From contig OZ022506.1 in NCBI GenBank assembly GCA_963989385.1, positions 8,888,841 through 8,952,840 of the forward strand: a stretch of 64,000 nucleotides of DNA, in the 5' to 3' direction. How positions within the stretch are numbered: position 1 is the stretch's first letter; the number at the start of each line of letters is the position of its first letter. The position numbers and the translations under genes are program-made. Below are positions 9,493 through 19,879 of this stretch, one piece after another. Below the pieces are notes generated by a model. The model was not told the DNA's origin, ran no database searches, and saw only the letters and a list, made by a program, of their open reading frames with translations. The stretch comes from Ctena decussata (lineage: Eukaryota; Mollusca; Bivalvia; Lucinida; Lucinidae).

Positions 9493-11344
9493 AACTCCGT
9501 TCATTAATTCTGAAACTGGGTTTTTCGCTGTTCATACTTTTATAATCTAATCAATCCATGTAAGACTATGCATAGTGATAAAGCTCGACTTCCGCCAATT
9601 TCTCATTAAGGTCTCATGTATCTTAGCCTGGCGCCTGATGCTGAAGTTACGTGCACGAAACAGCAAATTTCAAAAACCTGCCCGCAAGCTAAGACCATTT
9701 GATGAAAATTGACAGCCTAAAGTCATACATATTCAAATACGTTCCACGTGGGTATCACGCTCGTCATTTGGATAATAACTGTGGTACCCACTCCGCCGAC
9801 CTAGTCTCTAGATACACCATACAGCTCCCCCCCGCCCCGCCCCCACTTCTTTTCAACAAACTATTCCCTCGATTATTCTACCACTCCGACCTCTACCCTG
9901 CGACACGAACATGTGCAAGAAGACCTTTATAGAAGGAAGAAAAAATGAATAAAGGAATATTTGCAGGGATGTTTATAGGCCTGAAGTTCGCTTCTGAGTC
10001 GGATGATACAACTGTCCCGTTGTTTATATGTAGATCTATACTACTTTTGATAGTTTCCTGAGAAAATATGACACAAACAAATACAAGTATTCAAAATAAG
10101 GTAAAGAAACTGGATCTGAGTTTTAATCCTAAAATCCAAAAACTGAAAAATGTAGCTCACAGAGTTACTTGGTATTTTTCCACTAAAAACGATTTCCTTT
10201 ACTGGCTCCCGTCCAGCGATTCAAGATAAACAGAAGCGGGATAGTGAACGGGACACCACTCTTGTACACTGTATTTTTACCAATAATATTAATTCAAGTT
10301 TATGAAATCGAAAGTAGTTCATTTTAGTTGCCGACTAAAGTGACCCAAATAATTTTTAAACGTTTTTATATGAAACTCAAAACATTTTAAAACATTTTTG
10401 TATGAAACTCAAGGAAGTTTTACATAATTCAACCTGGAAAATAGCGGTCATTTACTATGACGAACTTGTAGTGATAAGCTTTCAGCGATACTTCTCCACA
10501 AACTTTTTTCGTATATTTTTTACCTTTGAAAGAGCAATGGGGCCTTTAAAAAGTAGCCGAAATTTAATTCTTATTCCTGTGATTTATGGATGGTAGCCTA
10601 ATTGAGGGGAGGGGTTTAAAGTTGTATAGGGGAGATTATTTAATTATTCTTTAGAGGGTGGGGAGGGGAGGGGGTTAAGAAGGAGGAATAGACTGATTAA
10701 GGGGAGCTGTAATAAGTTTGAGAGGTGCACGGTTTGGTCCTTTTGTCCTTGTATTTAACTTTGCAGTTTTAACGCAACATTGGTAATAAATGTTTTGGAA
10801 CTTAAGAACTTTATTACATACTGCGGAAAGCTGTAATATTTGCGTTAAAATAAAGCCAGTGAACATCGTTACGTCGCAATGACGCTGAAATGACGCCTTT
10901 AAGACGTTGTTGGCCGGTGGCGATATTATGATGAAACGCTGAAAACCTTGTCCAGTGTGAATTTATGCGGTGTAATCAATTTCAAATCGAGAACAAATTA
11001 TCTGAATGACAAGCTTGTTGTCACGCTGACTGATTTCGCACGCGCAGAGCATGTGTTAGAATACTAGCCCCACCCTTACACGAAACTATTTATAGCGACC
11101 ACTTTATATGGTATTAAAAGGCGTTTCGAACCTGTCCGATGGACTTAGTCTTGGGTTGAAAATCTGTCTTTTGCAGTTTTGTGCAGGTTAGCCCAGCATC
11201 CTACGAAGGACTGAGTCATTGGACACATTGATGAGGAATCGGCGGAAGTCGAGTTTTATCACTATGCACAGTCTTACCTGGATTGATTAGATTATAAATG
11301 TATGAACAGCGAAAAACCCAGTTTCAGAATTAATGAACTTAGTT
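9493..11344 (-). mobile_element. Non-autonomous TIR DNA transposon, copy 2, inverted
   Basis: This is the reverse complement of the 7568-9472 element over essentially its whole length, with scattered substitutions and small indels. It has the same terminal repeat, is bordered by TA at 9491-9492 and 11345-11346, and is separated from copy 1 by only 16 bp. The outer terminal repeat has diverged (ttagtt in place of ggagtt). No transposase. Confidence 0.7.
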
Positions 11345-11346
11345 TA

Positions 11347-11667
11347 GTGCGTTTTCCAGTAATCGATCTTTCACACCTGTTCCGGGTAAAACATACTAAC
11401 ACCTCAAAGACTGAAAATAAAATAATTCTAAAAATAAACAAATAGATGCATTGTGTTGCGTTTCTAGTATTATTTGGTATCCGCTCAATACATCCACTAC
11501 AATATCTAGGCAATTAGATTTCACTGAAAATTGTCTCTAGAAAGGAAATAGTGATTTATGAGATGTGCATTACAGTTATCAATAAATCTCATGTCAACTT
11601 CAGAAAGGAATCCATCTGCAATGTAATTTAAGCCTTTAATGCCTAGCGTACTATATATAGGACACAG
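11347..11667. other. Gene-free stretch
   Basis: No supported gene or repeat; short open frames only. Confidence 0.5.
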
Positions 11668-11734
11668 GCAAATGATTTAGACCCTGATCAGACGTCGCAT
11701 CATGCGGCGTCTGATCAGGGTCTAAATTATTTGC
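11668..11734. repeat. Near-perfect palindrome around gtcgcatcatgcggc
   Basis: Arms gcaaatgatttagaccctga and tcagggtctaaattatttgc flank a cagacgtcgcat/atgcggcgtctg core, giving a ~67 bp hairpin. A smaller hairpin with a related catcagatgcc/gacgtctgatatg core follows at about 11808-11854, and a diverged relative with gacgccgcagggcatggcg lies near 49770. Confidence 0.7.
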
Positions 11735-11880
11735 ATATGACTAAAGGTGTATTTCTCCTTAATTGAAATAAAAATGATACAAATAAACTAAATCAGACAC
11801 CCCTTAGTTTACCCACATCAGATGCCGCAAAATATGACGTCTGATATGGTGGGTGTACATTGTTTGTCTGTGTGCTATAT

Positions 11881-12106
11881 GAGCCGCGACAGGACAAAAC
11901 GAACAAAGTGGCATGTGCACCCAGTGAAGACTCAGATCAGCCTGGGCAAAATGTCAGTCTGATTAGATTTTTCGCTGTGCATTTAAAGGGTAGCTTAGGG
12001 TGTACGCTATCTCCATGCGGACAGCGAAACTGGGCGGATGCCCAGTCTGATCTTAGTCTTCGCTGAGCGCACATGCCACTTGGTTGGTTTTGTTGTGTCG
12101 CGACTC
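11881..12106. mobile_element. ~230 bp palindromic repeat (GAGCCGCGAC family)
   Basis: It starts gagccgcgac and ends gtcgcgactc, with inner boxes such as cagatcagcctgggc and its approximate complement and the paired gcatgtgcaccca/gcgcacatgcc blocks. The whole unit folds on itself, as expected for a foldback MITE. The family recurs at 12774, 14950, 15569, 16660, 29002 and 31244. Confidence 0.75.
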
Positions 12107-12600
12107 TATATATGGAAACATGGACATATCCATTTGATAAGGAAAGAATATTCCACTTGGCATATTAAATAGTTTACATGTAATTGCAGAATTTGAACAT
12201 TCATAGTCCCTCTTTATCTTTGGTGTATTGGTCGATTATTATTGTGGACGCTCGCTTTTTATTTTGTTTAGATTTTTAAAATTTATATATACAACCACTT
12301 TTGTAGTTTGTAAAAGATATCGAAAAAAGCAGAATCGAGAAACGAATACGACAGAATGGAACACTACGTTGTCGACAAGAAGTTACAGAATAGAACAGAA
12401 CAAAACTTTCTTCATGTAGGTAAACATGCCAGGTCTTACTCAGGTTACACTCTAGCAAAGATAAATAGAAAATGATGGATGATTGGGCTAATATACTTGC
12501 GATTTTACTTTCTTTACAGCAGTATTTCAGTCAAACCATGACGATGGGAGGGTGATAAAGAAAGCCTGTGTACAATGTAATCCTGATTAAGGTTGGAAAG
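12107..12600. other. Gene-free stretch
   Basis: No supported gene or repeat; short open frames on both strands overlap each other and show no homology I recognise. Confidence 0.5.
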
Positions 12601-12601
12601 A

Positions 12602-12676
12602 TCTCCATCTCTTGCGCGTCTCGAACCCAGGACTGCTGGATCAGCAGACTGGCTCTTTACCTTCTGAGCTACCGTT
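12602..12676 (-). repeat. tRNA-like / SINE head (reverse strand)
   Basis: On the minus strand it reads with an A box (TAGCTCAGAAGGTAAAG, with a GCTC/GAGC D-stem) and a B box (GGGTTCGAGACG) at tRNA spacing. The anticodon and T arms do not pair well, so a SINE head or tRNA pseudogene is preferred to a functional tRNA. Confidence 0.5.
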
Positions 12677-12773
12677 ACTCATTACCGCAAACGAATAACA
12701 ACCTTAGAACTGTCAGTAGTTTAACTACAGGGGAAAGGTCGATGCATACACTTTAATCCATTGAAGCAAATCT

Positions 12774-12988
12774 GAGCCGTGACACGAGAAAGCCGACAAA
12801 GATGTTGTGCGCCTAGCACAGACTCAGATCAGCCTGGGTATCAGCAAAGTCTGATCAGACTCTTCGCTAAGTGCTTAAACGGTAGCCAAGGGTCTAAGTT
12901 ACCCCTATGAGGACAGCGAAGACTCTGACCTGACTGGGCGGATGCCCAGGCTGATCTGGGTCTGCGTTGGGCGCACAACCTCTTTGTT
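12774..12988. mobile_element. ~230 bp palindromic repeat, end-truncated
   Basis: It begins gagccgtgacacgag and contains actcagatcagcctgggt and the mirrored ggcggatgcccaggctgatc block, then breaks off in the acaacctctttgtt terminal box, losing the final gtcgcgactc. Confidence 0.7.
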
Positions 12989-14637
12989 AAAGACGATTAC
13001 CCATTGTGGAAGTAATTCGTCATACCAAGAAGCAAACAGCGAGTCATGAAAATTGTTTTCCTTTGTAATAGGGGCTTAACTCGGTACAACGTTTTGCTTA
13101 AAACAGGCATTTTATACAATAGTCTGCTAAAATTCAAAGGTTTTAAACGAAAGTGTTTTTGCTAAAATTGAAATGATAAAGCTATAAATTTTTCTATGGA
13201 TTCTACAGATTCTATATATATCCTTCCGGATAATTGTGCTTATTGCGAATCAGTTTGAAAATTGAGTTCTGCTATGGGTGTAGCATGACATTGCTTCACA
13301 TGAACAAGCTCAATTAAACCGAGTCTGCTATTTTGTTTCTTTTATATATGTCTTCCTTCCATTGAATCTTCCTTAAGAATGTGTTGTGTGACATTTCACC
13401 TTTGCTGTATCATTTTTAAATCTTCGTTTCTGTCATACGTTTTTGTCAGGACTGTCTGATGACGTCTACTCAAATCATTCCGTAGGAATCTCTACATTTT
13501 GTTCTGAGACAGAATTGACAGATTACATAATTATCTTGATATTTGTCTTTTTTATCTTTCAAATCACGACAGAGCCATTAGGTCTGAATTTTTGAAATTA
13601 TATGAGCACTGACAGTTATTGATAGTTTTTGAGTCAGAATTGATCACTTTAGTTTATATGATAACGAAACTGCTTAATTAGCGTCAAGTGTAAAACTAAC
13701 CTTAACATTCGAAGAGCATGCAAAGAAAATAGATATCGAGGGCAATAACCAACGTCATTCTGATCGAGGAACAACTATTCGGGCAATCGTATATTCTGAG
13801 TACCAACAAATATCTTCATGTTTGTAACATTTCGAGGAAAGATTGCATGAACCAACTGTATTTGGAAAAGGAAATATTTCTCCATGAAACTAACCTCCTG
13901 AAATGTTGCAGAATTTGCGAAGACTTTCACTAAGTAGATTACAATATAAGATGAAACAATTTTGGTCTTTTTTTATTTTTTTATTTATTTATCTATTTAT
14001 TTTTTTTTGAGGGGGGGGGGGGGGTTGCAAAATCAGGAAACTGTCTGAAGATTGTTTCAATGTAGCACGATTGTCTTTTTCTCTTCTTTTCTTTCTTTTT
14101 TTTTTTATTTGAGACTTTGAATTGTACAAGATTAAGATTAAAATTCCGAACATTGGACCATATGATATGATGTACTACTAGTTAATAACGCAGGTTGACA
14201 GGGATGCTATAGCTGAAAGTAAATGCTAAAATCAAATATGTGTTACCCGCCCACTTATGGTACTATTCATGTTTACATAGTAAGATTACATGTGAAACGG
14301 ACATAATAGTGTCCAGAACTTTGCAGTTAAACCAATAAACAACGTAATAGAACACCCGTTTTGATTAAAATGCTTCCGAAAACAAATATTACATCAAAAT
14401 ATTAATAATGTTGACTGTCTCGTGGATGCCAACAATAACGTCTGATAGGATTTAAGAATAAATTGGAAAGCAAAGATTGTGCTACGAATTGACAAAATCT
14501 GCCTTCAGACATATAAGAATGCTGTCCAGAATACGTTTAAAACAAGTGCAAGTTCATGTCCTGTATGTTCAAATGATAATTAGAATCTGGAAGAAATGCA
14601 AATGCTTCAAACAGACTGCGCATATGTGCAGTCTCTT
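12989..14637. other. Gene-free stretch with a poly-G run
   Basis: AT-rich; a (TTAT)n/poly-T tract at about 13970-14007 is followed by a G homopolymer at about 14011-14024. No gene recognised. Confidence 0.5.
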
Positions 14638-14898
14638 CTAAGCATGCGCATTCCATAAGTCTAAAGAAATGCTTTTTCTGTTCATCTCTGATTTAGCGTT
14701 TGATTGTTCCCAAGAGTCTAATAACTTCTTGATTCTCATTTTGATGTCATAAATGATCATTGCATAGAATAATATTGCAGTTTGTATGCAAATAGTGGTA
14801 ATCCCACTCGATAGGTTTTGCAAAAGATTTGAATAGGAAAGCCCTACATTTCGTTTAAATCTTTCATTATTCGCATGCTTGACCATTTCTACTGTCAC
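14638..14898 (-). CDS. Unassigned 86-codon open frame
   Basis: An ATG-started frame on the minus strand with a central hydrophobic stretch (GITTICIQTAILFYAMII) and a charged C-terminal half. I do not recognise a family. Nothing nearby supports splicing or expression, and it may well be a chance frame in AT-rich sequence. Confidence 0.15.
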   Translation of the reverse strand: MTVEMVKHANNERFKRNVGLSYSNLLQNLSSGITTICIQTAILFYAMIIYDIKMRIKKLLDSWEQSNAKSEMNRKSISLDLWNAHA

Positions 14899-14949
14899 AT
14901 AAAAGAGATAAAAAGCAATACGGTGAATGGTAAACTTTCAGCGGATGTA

Positions 14950-15114
14950 ACAGTCTGATCAGATTTTTCGCTTTGCGCTTAAAAGGTAGCTAAGGGTCTA
15001 AGCTAGCTCCATGCGGGCACCGAAGACTCTGACCAGACTAGGTGAATGCCCAGACTGATCTGAGTCTGCGCTGGGCGCATATGCCACTTTGTTGGTTTTG
15101 TCATCTCGAGGCTC
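14950..15114. mobile_element. ~230 bp palindromic repeat, 5' part missing
   Basis: It holds the central and terminal blocks (cagtctgatcagatttttcg, tagctaagggtctaagc, ctgatctgagtctgcgctgg) and ends in a mutated terminus tcatctcgaggctc. The opening gagccgcgac arm is absent. Confidence 0.65.
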
Positions 15115-15568
15115 AAATTGTATTTTTTTCTTTTCATATCAACGAAGGCCAACACGTTAATATGCTACCAAAGAGGAGAATACTTTTCTTTAAAAGGTAA
15201 ATTGGCTCACTTTAGAAGGACAACGTTGTCTGGAAATGCAAACAGAAAGTTCAAGAACTGTATCCCTTTCAAAAAATAACGGATAACGTGGAGTTGGAAT
15301 CATTAGGGACACACAAATATAACCTGAAACAACCACGAAATAAATAGATGAATAAATAAATATATGATGGAGATAATAAGGATAATAATAATAAGAAATA
15401 TTCTAGTAATAATAATCTAAATAATAGTAAGCACCCAAAATTATGAAATACAGAGAAATATGAGACTCTTAATACAAAATAATATAGTCAAACTCAATTT
15501 TATATCGATGAACAGCAATAGAAAAGACTATTTCCGTACAAGCGGTAGTGTTACATGTATTCACATTT
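15115..15568. other. Gene-free stretch with AT-rich simple repeats
   Basis: Contains (AATA)n and (ATA)n tracts at about 15340-15430 and no recognisable gene. Confidence 0.5.
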
Positions 15569-15802
15569 GAGCCGCGACACGACAAAACCAACAAAGAAGG
15601 ATGTGCGCCCAGCAAAGACACAGATCAGCCTGGGCATTCGCCCAGTCTGATCAGAGTCTTCGCTGTCCGCAAAGTAGCCAAGAACCTTATCTCAGTAACT
15701 TGAAGCCCACGGTGAAGACTCAGATCAGACTAGGCGGCTGTCCAGGCTGATCTGAGTCTTCGCTGGGCGTACATCCACGTTCTTGGTTTGGTACGTCGCG
15801 AC
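15569..15802. mobile_element. ~230 bp palindromic repeat, complete
   Basis: Starts gagccgcgacacgacaaaac and ends gtacgtcgcgac. Inner blocks gatcagcctgggcattcgcc and ggctgatctgagtcttcgct are well preserved; this is among the best copies in the window. Confidence 0.75.
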
Positions 15803-16217
15803 TTATTTATAGCTGTACTATACAGTGAGTCGAACCTCAGACATAAACAAACAGTACTATTATACAGCAAATTCAGACTTCACCAGTTGCTCTAAATCAC
15901 TAAAGTTTAAAAATAAAAATGATGAACAGGACTCGGCATGCAACGGTCAGTTTCCAACTGAGTTACCCACAAGGAAGGGCAGTTGCAGGTACACTGTATC
16001 AGTAAGAGATGACCACAATACCTAAATTATAGGATGCCAAATCCAACAGTAGGGAAGTCAGAAAGCAAACCTGCAAACGACAAATAATGAGAATCAAAAA
16101 CGCTATTTTTTTTTCTTTATTTTGTATATACTGTTTCAGTTTATTTGTCAATGTTATTATTATTTTTGTTGCGTGTATTATCGTTCCGTTAATGAAAAAA
16201 CAGACAAACAAAAAAAC

Positions 16218-16220
<3 letters not shown>
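15803..16220. other. Gene-free stretch
   Basis: No gene recognised; ends at the CA microsatellite. Confidence 0.45.
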
Positions 16221-16292
<72 letters not shown>

Positions 16293-16294
16293 TA
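16217..16294 (+). repeat. (CA)n microsatellite
   Basis: Almost pure CA dinucleotide with one aaac interruption near 16236. The valine/cysteine-rich and threonine/histidine-rich frames crossing it are artefacts of the repeat. Confidence 0.95.
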
Positions 16295-16295
16295 A

Positions 16296-16659
16296 AAAAC
16301 TCATTATTTAGATACGTACTAAAGTAATGAAACAGAAGTACAGATTATTGAGCTGAATAGCTGAATATACCCTCACGGACAAAACAACCATTCACAATGT
16401 AAAATATGCCGACTAAACGTCGACTGAATATTTGTCAGAAGTATACGTTGGTCCTACCGTATTCGACATGTGCTTTTGTTAAGTCTTGATTATGATTTTT
16501 CACCTTGCCCTCAAGTTTGCTTGATCTAGCTGGTTTCTTTTAGCCATATAATTCGCCTAGTTGCAACATGGCCAATCTCTGAATAAAATAGAAATGCATA
16601 GGCTGAAACAAAGTAGAGACGAGTTTCAACTGGATGATGAAGGAAGCATATAATTGAGT
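16296..16659. other. Gene-free stretch
   Basis: No supported gene or repeat. Confidence 0.5.
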
Positions 16660-16870
16660 GAGACGCGGCACGAGAAATACAATAAAGTGGTATGTGCACC
16701 CAGCGCCCAGTCTGATCAGAGTCTTCGCTTTGCGCTTACAGGGTAGCTAAGAGTCTAAGCTACCGCAGTACCGAGAGCGAATACTTTAACCAGACAGTGC
16801 GCTGCCCAGTCTGATCCAAGTCTTCGCTGGGCGCACATGCCACTTTGCTGGTTTTGTCCTGTTGCGGCCC
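16660..16870. mobile_element. ~230 bp palindromic repeat, internally deleted
   Basis: Starts gagacgcggcacgag and ends ttgtcctgttgcggccc. The left inner block is shortened (cagcgcccagtctgatcag), so one arm has lost the first cagatcagcctgggc box. Confidence 0.7.
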
Positions 16871-16982
16871 AATTCAGATTGATACATTACGTATATAAGC
16901 AGCTTTTGATGAGTTTGAACGAGAAAGTTCTGCATGAACAGTTTACATGTTAAGGCTGTTTTGGTCCCATATTGTGGTTAAT

Positions 16983-17379
16983 ACACTTAAAAAAAAATCC
17001 GCAAATTTTACGGTAGAATACCTGGCAACCAGCTGCCTGTCCATTTCCCGTTATTTTTACGGCCAGTAGAACATTTGTTTTTGAAATCACGCTATGGTAG
17101 AGTTATGTTAACTAACCGCACTCGAAAATACCGTTGTAGATTACCAAAACAATACCTGTCTTTTTCCGCCCTACTCTGTTTGATGATTCCTGCAAATGTC
17201 TACGGGCGTCCGTAAAAATAACGGGAAAGGGACTGGCAGCTGGTTGCCAGGCATTCTAACGTAAAATCTATGGATTTTTTTACAATGAAAGCAAACGCCC
17301 GTAAAAATAACGGGAAATGTACTAGCAGCCTGTTGCCAGTTACTCTACCGTAACCTCTGCAGAAGGATTTTTACAGTGT
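16983..17379. mobile_element. Foldback element with arms around cccgttatttttacgg
   Basis: The left arm (16985-17071, with tttacggtagaatacctggc and cccgttatttttacggc) is the inverted complement of 17207-17285 (cgtccgtaaaaataacggg, gttgccaggcattctaacg). A third, more diverged copy of the right arm follows directly at 17287-17377 and ends ttttacagtgt. The structure suggests a foldback MITE with a partially duplicated right end. No coding content. Confidence 0.65.
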
Positions 17380-17640
17380 AACAACCTGTATTTTTCATTT
17401 CTTCAGTGTACTTCTTGCTTCCAAATGATCAATGTATTCAGAACTTATTTATCTTCACTGCAGTGTGGCGGCCGTAAAACGTCTGCCCGTACACCATCAT
17501 AGTGCAGATTATATATTCTGGTACTTTGAAATCATCGAGTTCATTCCGAGTCATTTTGAAAATATTACTGGTCATGAACAGGATATATTAAGCCGCGTCT
17601 GTTACATGTATTTTTATATCTAGTGTATTCCAACGGATCT

Positions 17641-17862
17641 GGGGCCGTATTTATAAAGCCACTTAAGTCGTTGCTATGCTGTTGCTAAGGCTAATTTTCT
17701 ATGAAGGACATTCCCTACAACTATGAAATTTGCTCTAGAGGAACAGTCTAAAACGACTGTTCCTCTAGAGCAACTTTCATAGTTGTAGGGAATCTCCTTC
17801 ATAGAAATTTAGCCTTAGCAACAGCATAGCAACCACTTAAGTCGGTTTATAAATACGGCCCC
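17641..17862. mobile_element. Foldback MITE, family A copy 1
   Basis: Two ~105 bp arms are nearly perfect inverted repeats running from ggggccgtatttataaa to tttataaatacggcccc, with cctctagag at the centre. It has no coding content. A second copy lies at 21782-22004. Confidence 0.85.
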
Positions 17863-18693
17863 TGATTAACAAGAACTTGTTTGAACGATATCTATCGCCT
17901 TATGTTCTGTTATTTCCGTTCTTATAACTGTAGTGACAATAACATGGTAATTTATCTGTACAAATTTATTTTAGCTAGCTAGGACACCAGTTGCAAAAAA
18001 CAAGTAATACTTAGCTTCTAATTGCAAAAGCCAAAAGTCAAAACACATTTCGTCCCTATTAATGCATTTTTGTCTGTCTACGAAAACCAAACTCAATTAT
18101 TGTTTCGTAAAATGTTCTTTTTATATTCTTAGGCAGGGAAATTATGGTCGTCAGTTAACGAACATTTGCTGATTTGACCGTAAGTTCTGCTTTATGGCGT
18201 CTGTTGTACCTCATCAACAGCTTCCATGAGTCGTGTCGTGAAAAATATCTCAAAACGAGCTATGAAGGTTATCTGCTATCATCGAAATCAGGGACCACTC
18301 TCAGAGCTAAACTAGAACATTCAGGTTTATTGAGTTTCATTGTACGAGTATAGCAACGGTTGAGCATGCACATTATGCTTTTTGGTCTAGGTAGGCACAG
18401 AAAATAATGTGCCAGAAAAATGAAAACCATATTTGCTTTAGTCGATTAACCGTCCAAGCCATACTCATACAGACTTTCTTCAGAATTATTTTAAATTAGC
18501 TCCATAGATACAAACAGACTATGCATACCAATTAATATTCCCTTCCTGGCCTTCATATTTGTTAGGTGTCATGTGAAAAAAAGGACATAACTACCATGAT
18601 GTGCGTACGGTAAATAAGCCTTTACTTTTTTTCTTTTCTTTATTTTTTTAGATATTCAAGGTTCTATGTAGGATATAAAGTGGAGATTAATGG
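17863..18693. other. Gene-free stretch
   Basis: AT-rich; no gene, RNA or repeat boundary recognised. Confidence 0.5.
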
Positions 18694-18844
18694 AATCTAT
18701 GATGGGATTGAAGCCGAGACAAGGAAATCTCAGGCTGGTTTTCAGATTATTTAGTCTTATGCGAGGCTTGCCGAGCATAGGACTTCAATAATCTGAAAAC
18801 GAGCCTGAGATTTCCTTGTCGAGGGCTCAGCCCCATCATTGATT
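18694..18844. mobile_element. Foldback hairpin with gcgaggcttgccgagc centre
   Basis: Arms aaggaaatctcaggctgg, ttttcagattatt and their complements on the right flank the centre; outer bases atctatgatggg and ccccatcattgat extend the pairing. No coding content. Arms differ from the hairpins at 7026 and 53030 while the centre is shared. Confidence 0.75.
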
Positions 18845-19820
18845 ATTTTTCTCACCCATTATCTTTATAGAACAGAATATTCATTGAATACCTTAACTTC
18901 TTATTGTAGCCATTCCTATAAACTTGAAGCTAATTTTCTATTATAGTTTGACATGTGTGTTAATTTCAACTTGTGCATGCATTTTTCATGATTGACAGCT
19001 AATCAAAAGTCTACAGTGACACTTCCTGTACATCACTGGGTGTCAATTTCATATTTTGCATGCATTTTTCATGACAGGTAGTAAGTTGATTTGTTGAATT
19101 ATCGTGTATTATTACTTTGGCTGTACTATATAACAATGATTGGCATTTTGAGACAGCTTTCAGAGCCTAGGCTGAGATATCAGGCCGAGATAGAAAAATC
19201 TCAGACACCTCTAGAAAGGGATATCCTCGTCCAGTAGATGAGAAAAATACTGAGAAGACCAAATAACTGACGAACAGCGCAAATACCCAAAGTGAAATCA
19301 AGGTACTGAAGTTAACTTAAGTCCGTTGGAGTACGTTAAAATGTTCTGTCCGTCGTAGTAATATTTTGAATAATTTCAAGAGATAAATCGCCCATCACTG
19401 CCACTTCAGGCGTTTTACATGTTATTTAGAACTTATAGTAGGGCAAACTTCAACATCAAGTACTTTGATGTACATTAAGGTAGTTTAAAGTACGTCAAAA
19501 GTAGGTAAAGTAAATTCTAAGTACGTAATGTAACGTATGTGTGACCTAGGCTTAATATCTACGGCTTACATATATCCATTCTCGTCTTGAATGCTGTTAT
19601 ACAAATGAAATAAAGTTTAAACCAATTTATATTGTAGTTGATGCTCTTCACGAGAATATACAATATTTCTATGAATAGTCACAAAATTTATTATCGTTAT
19701 TGGCATTCTGCTTCGTCCTGTTACATTAACATTCTCTTCTTTCCTGCTCCAATCAGCAAACAATTACAGACACGAACTAAAATAGAAGTACCACCTTGAG
19801 CCAACGAGCAAACTATTCAT
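18845..19820. other. Gene-free stretch; possible LINE 3' tail
   Basis: No gene. The bases tgaaataaagtttaaacc near 19604-19622 resemble the polyadenylation-like 3' end of the LINE at 4075-4093, so a very short 5'-truncated insertion may end here. Scattered agtacgt motifs occur at 19290-19530. Confidence 0.35.
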
Positions 19821-19824
19821 CTGA

Positions 19825-19878
19825 AGGGGTTTGGGGTGCTGGGGGGTTGGAGTCGGGTATGGGGTGGTGGTGGGGGCT
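19825..19878 (+). repeat. G-rich tract
   Basis: Runs of 3-6 G separated by one or two bases on the plus strand; such a tract could form a G-quadruplex. No gene context. Confidence 0.6.
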
Positions 19879-19879
19879 T

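Noticed and set aside
12602..12676. Functional tRNA gene
   Set aside because: A and B boxes are present, but the anticodon and T stems do not form; more likely a SINE head.
16087..16311. Plus and minus frames across the CA repeat
   Set aside because: Their residues are those of a dinucleotide repeat (Thr/His or Val/Cys); no gene.
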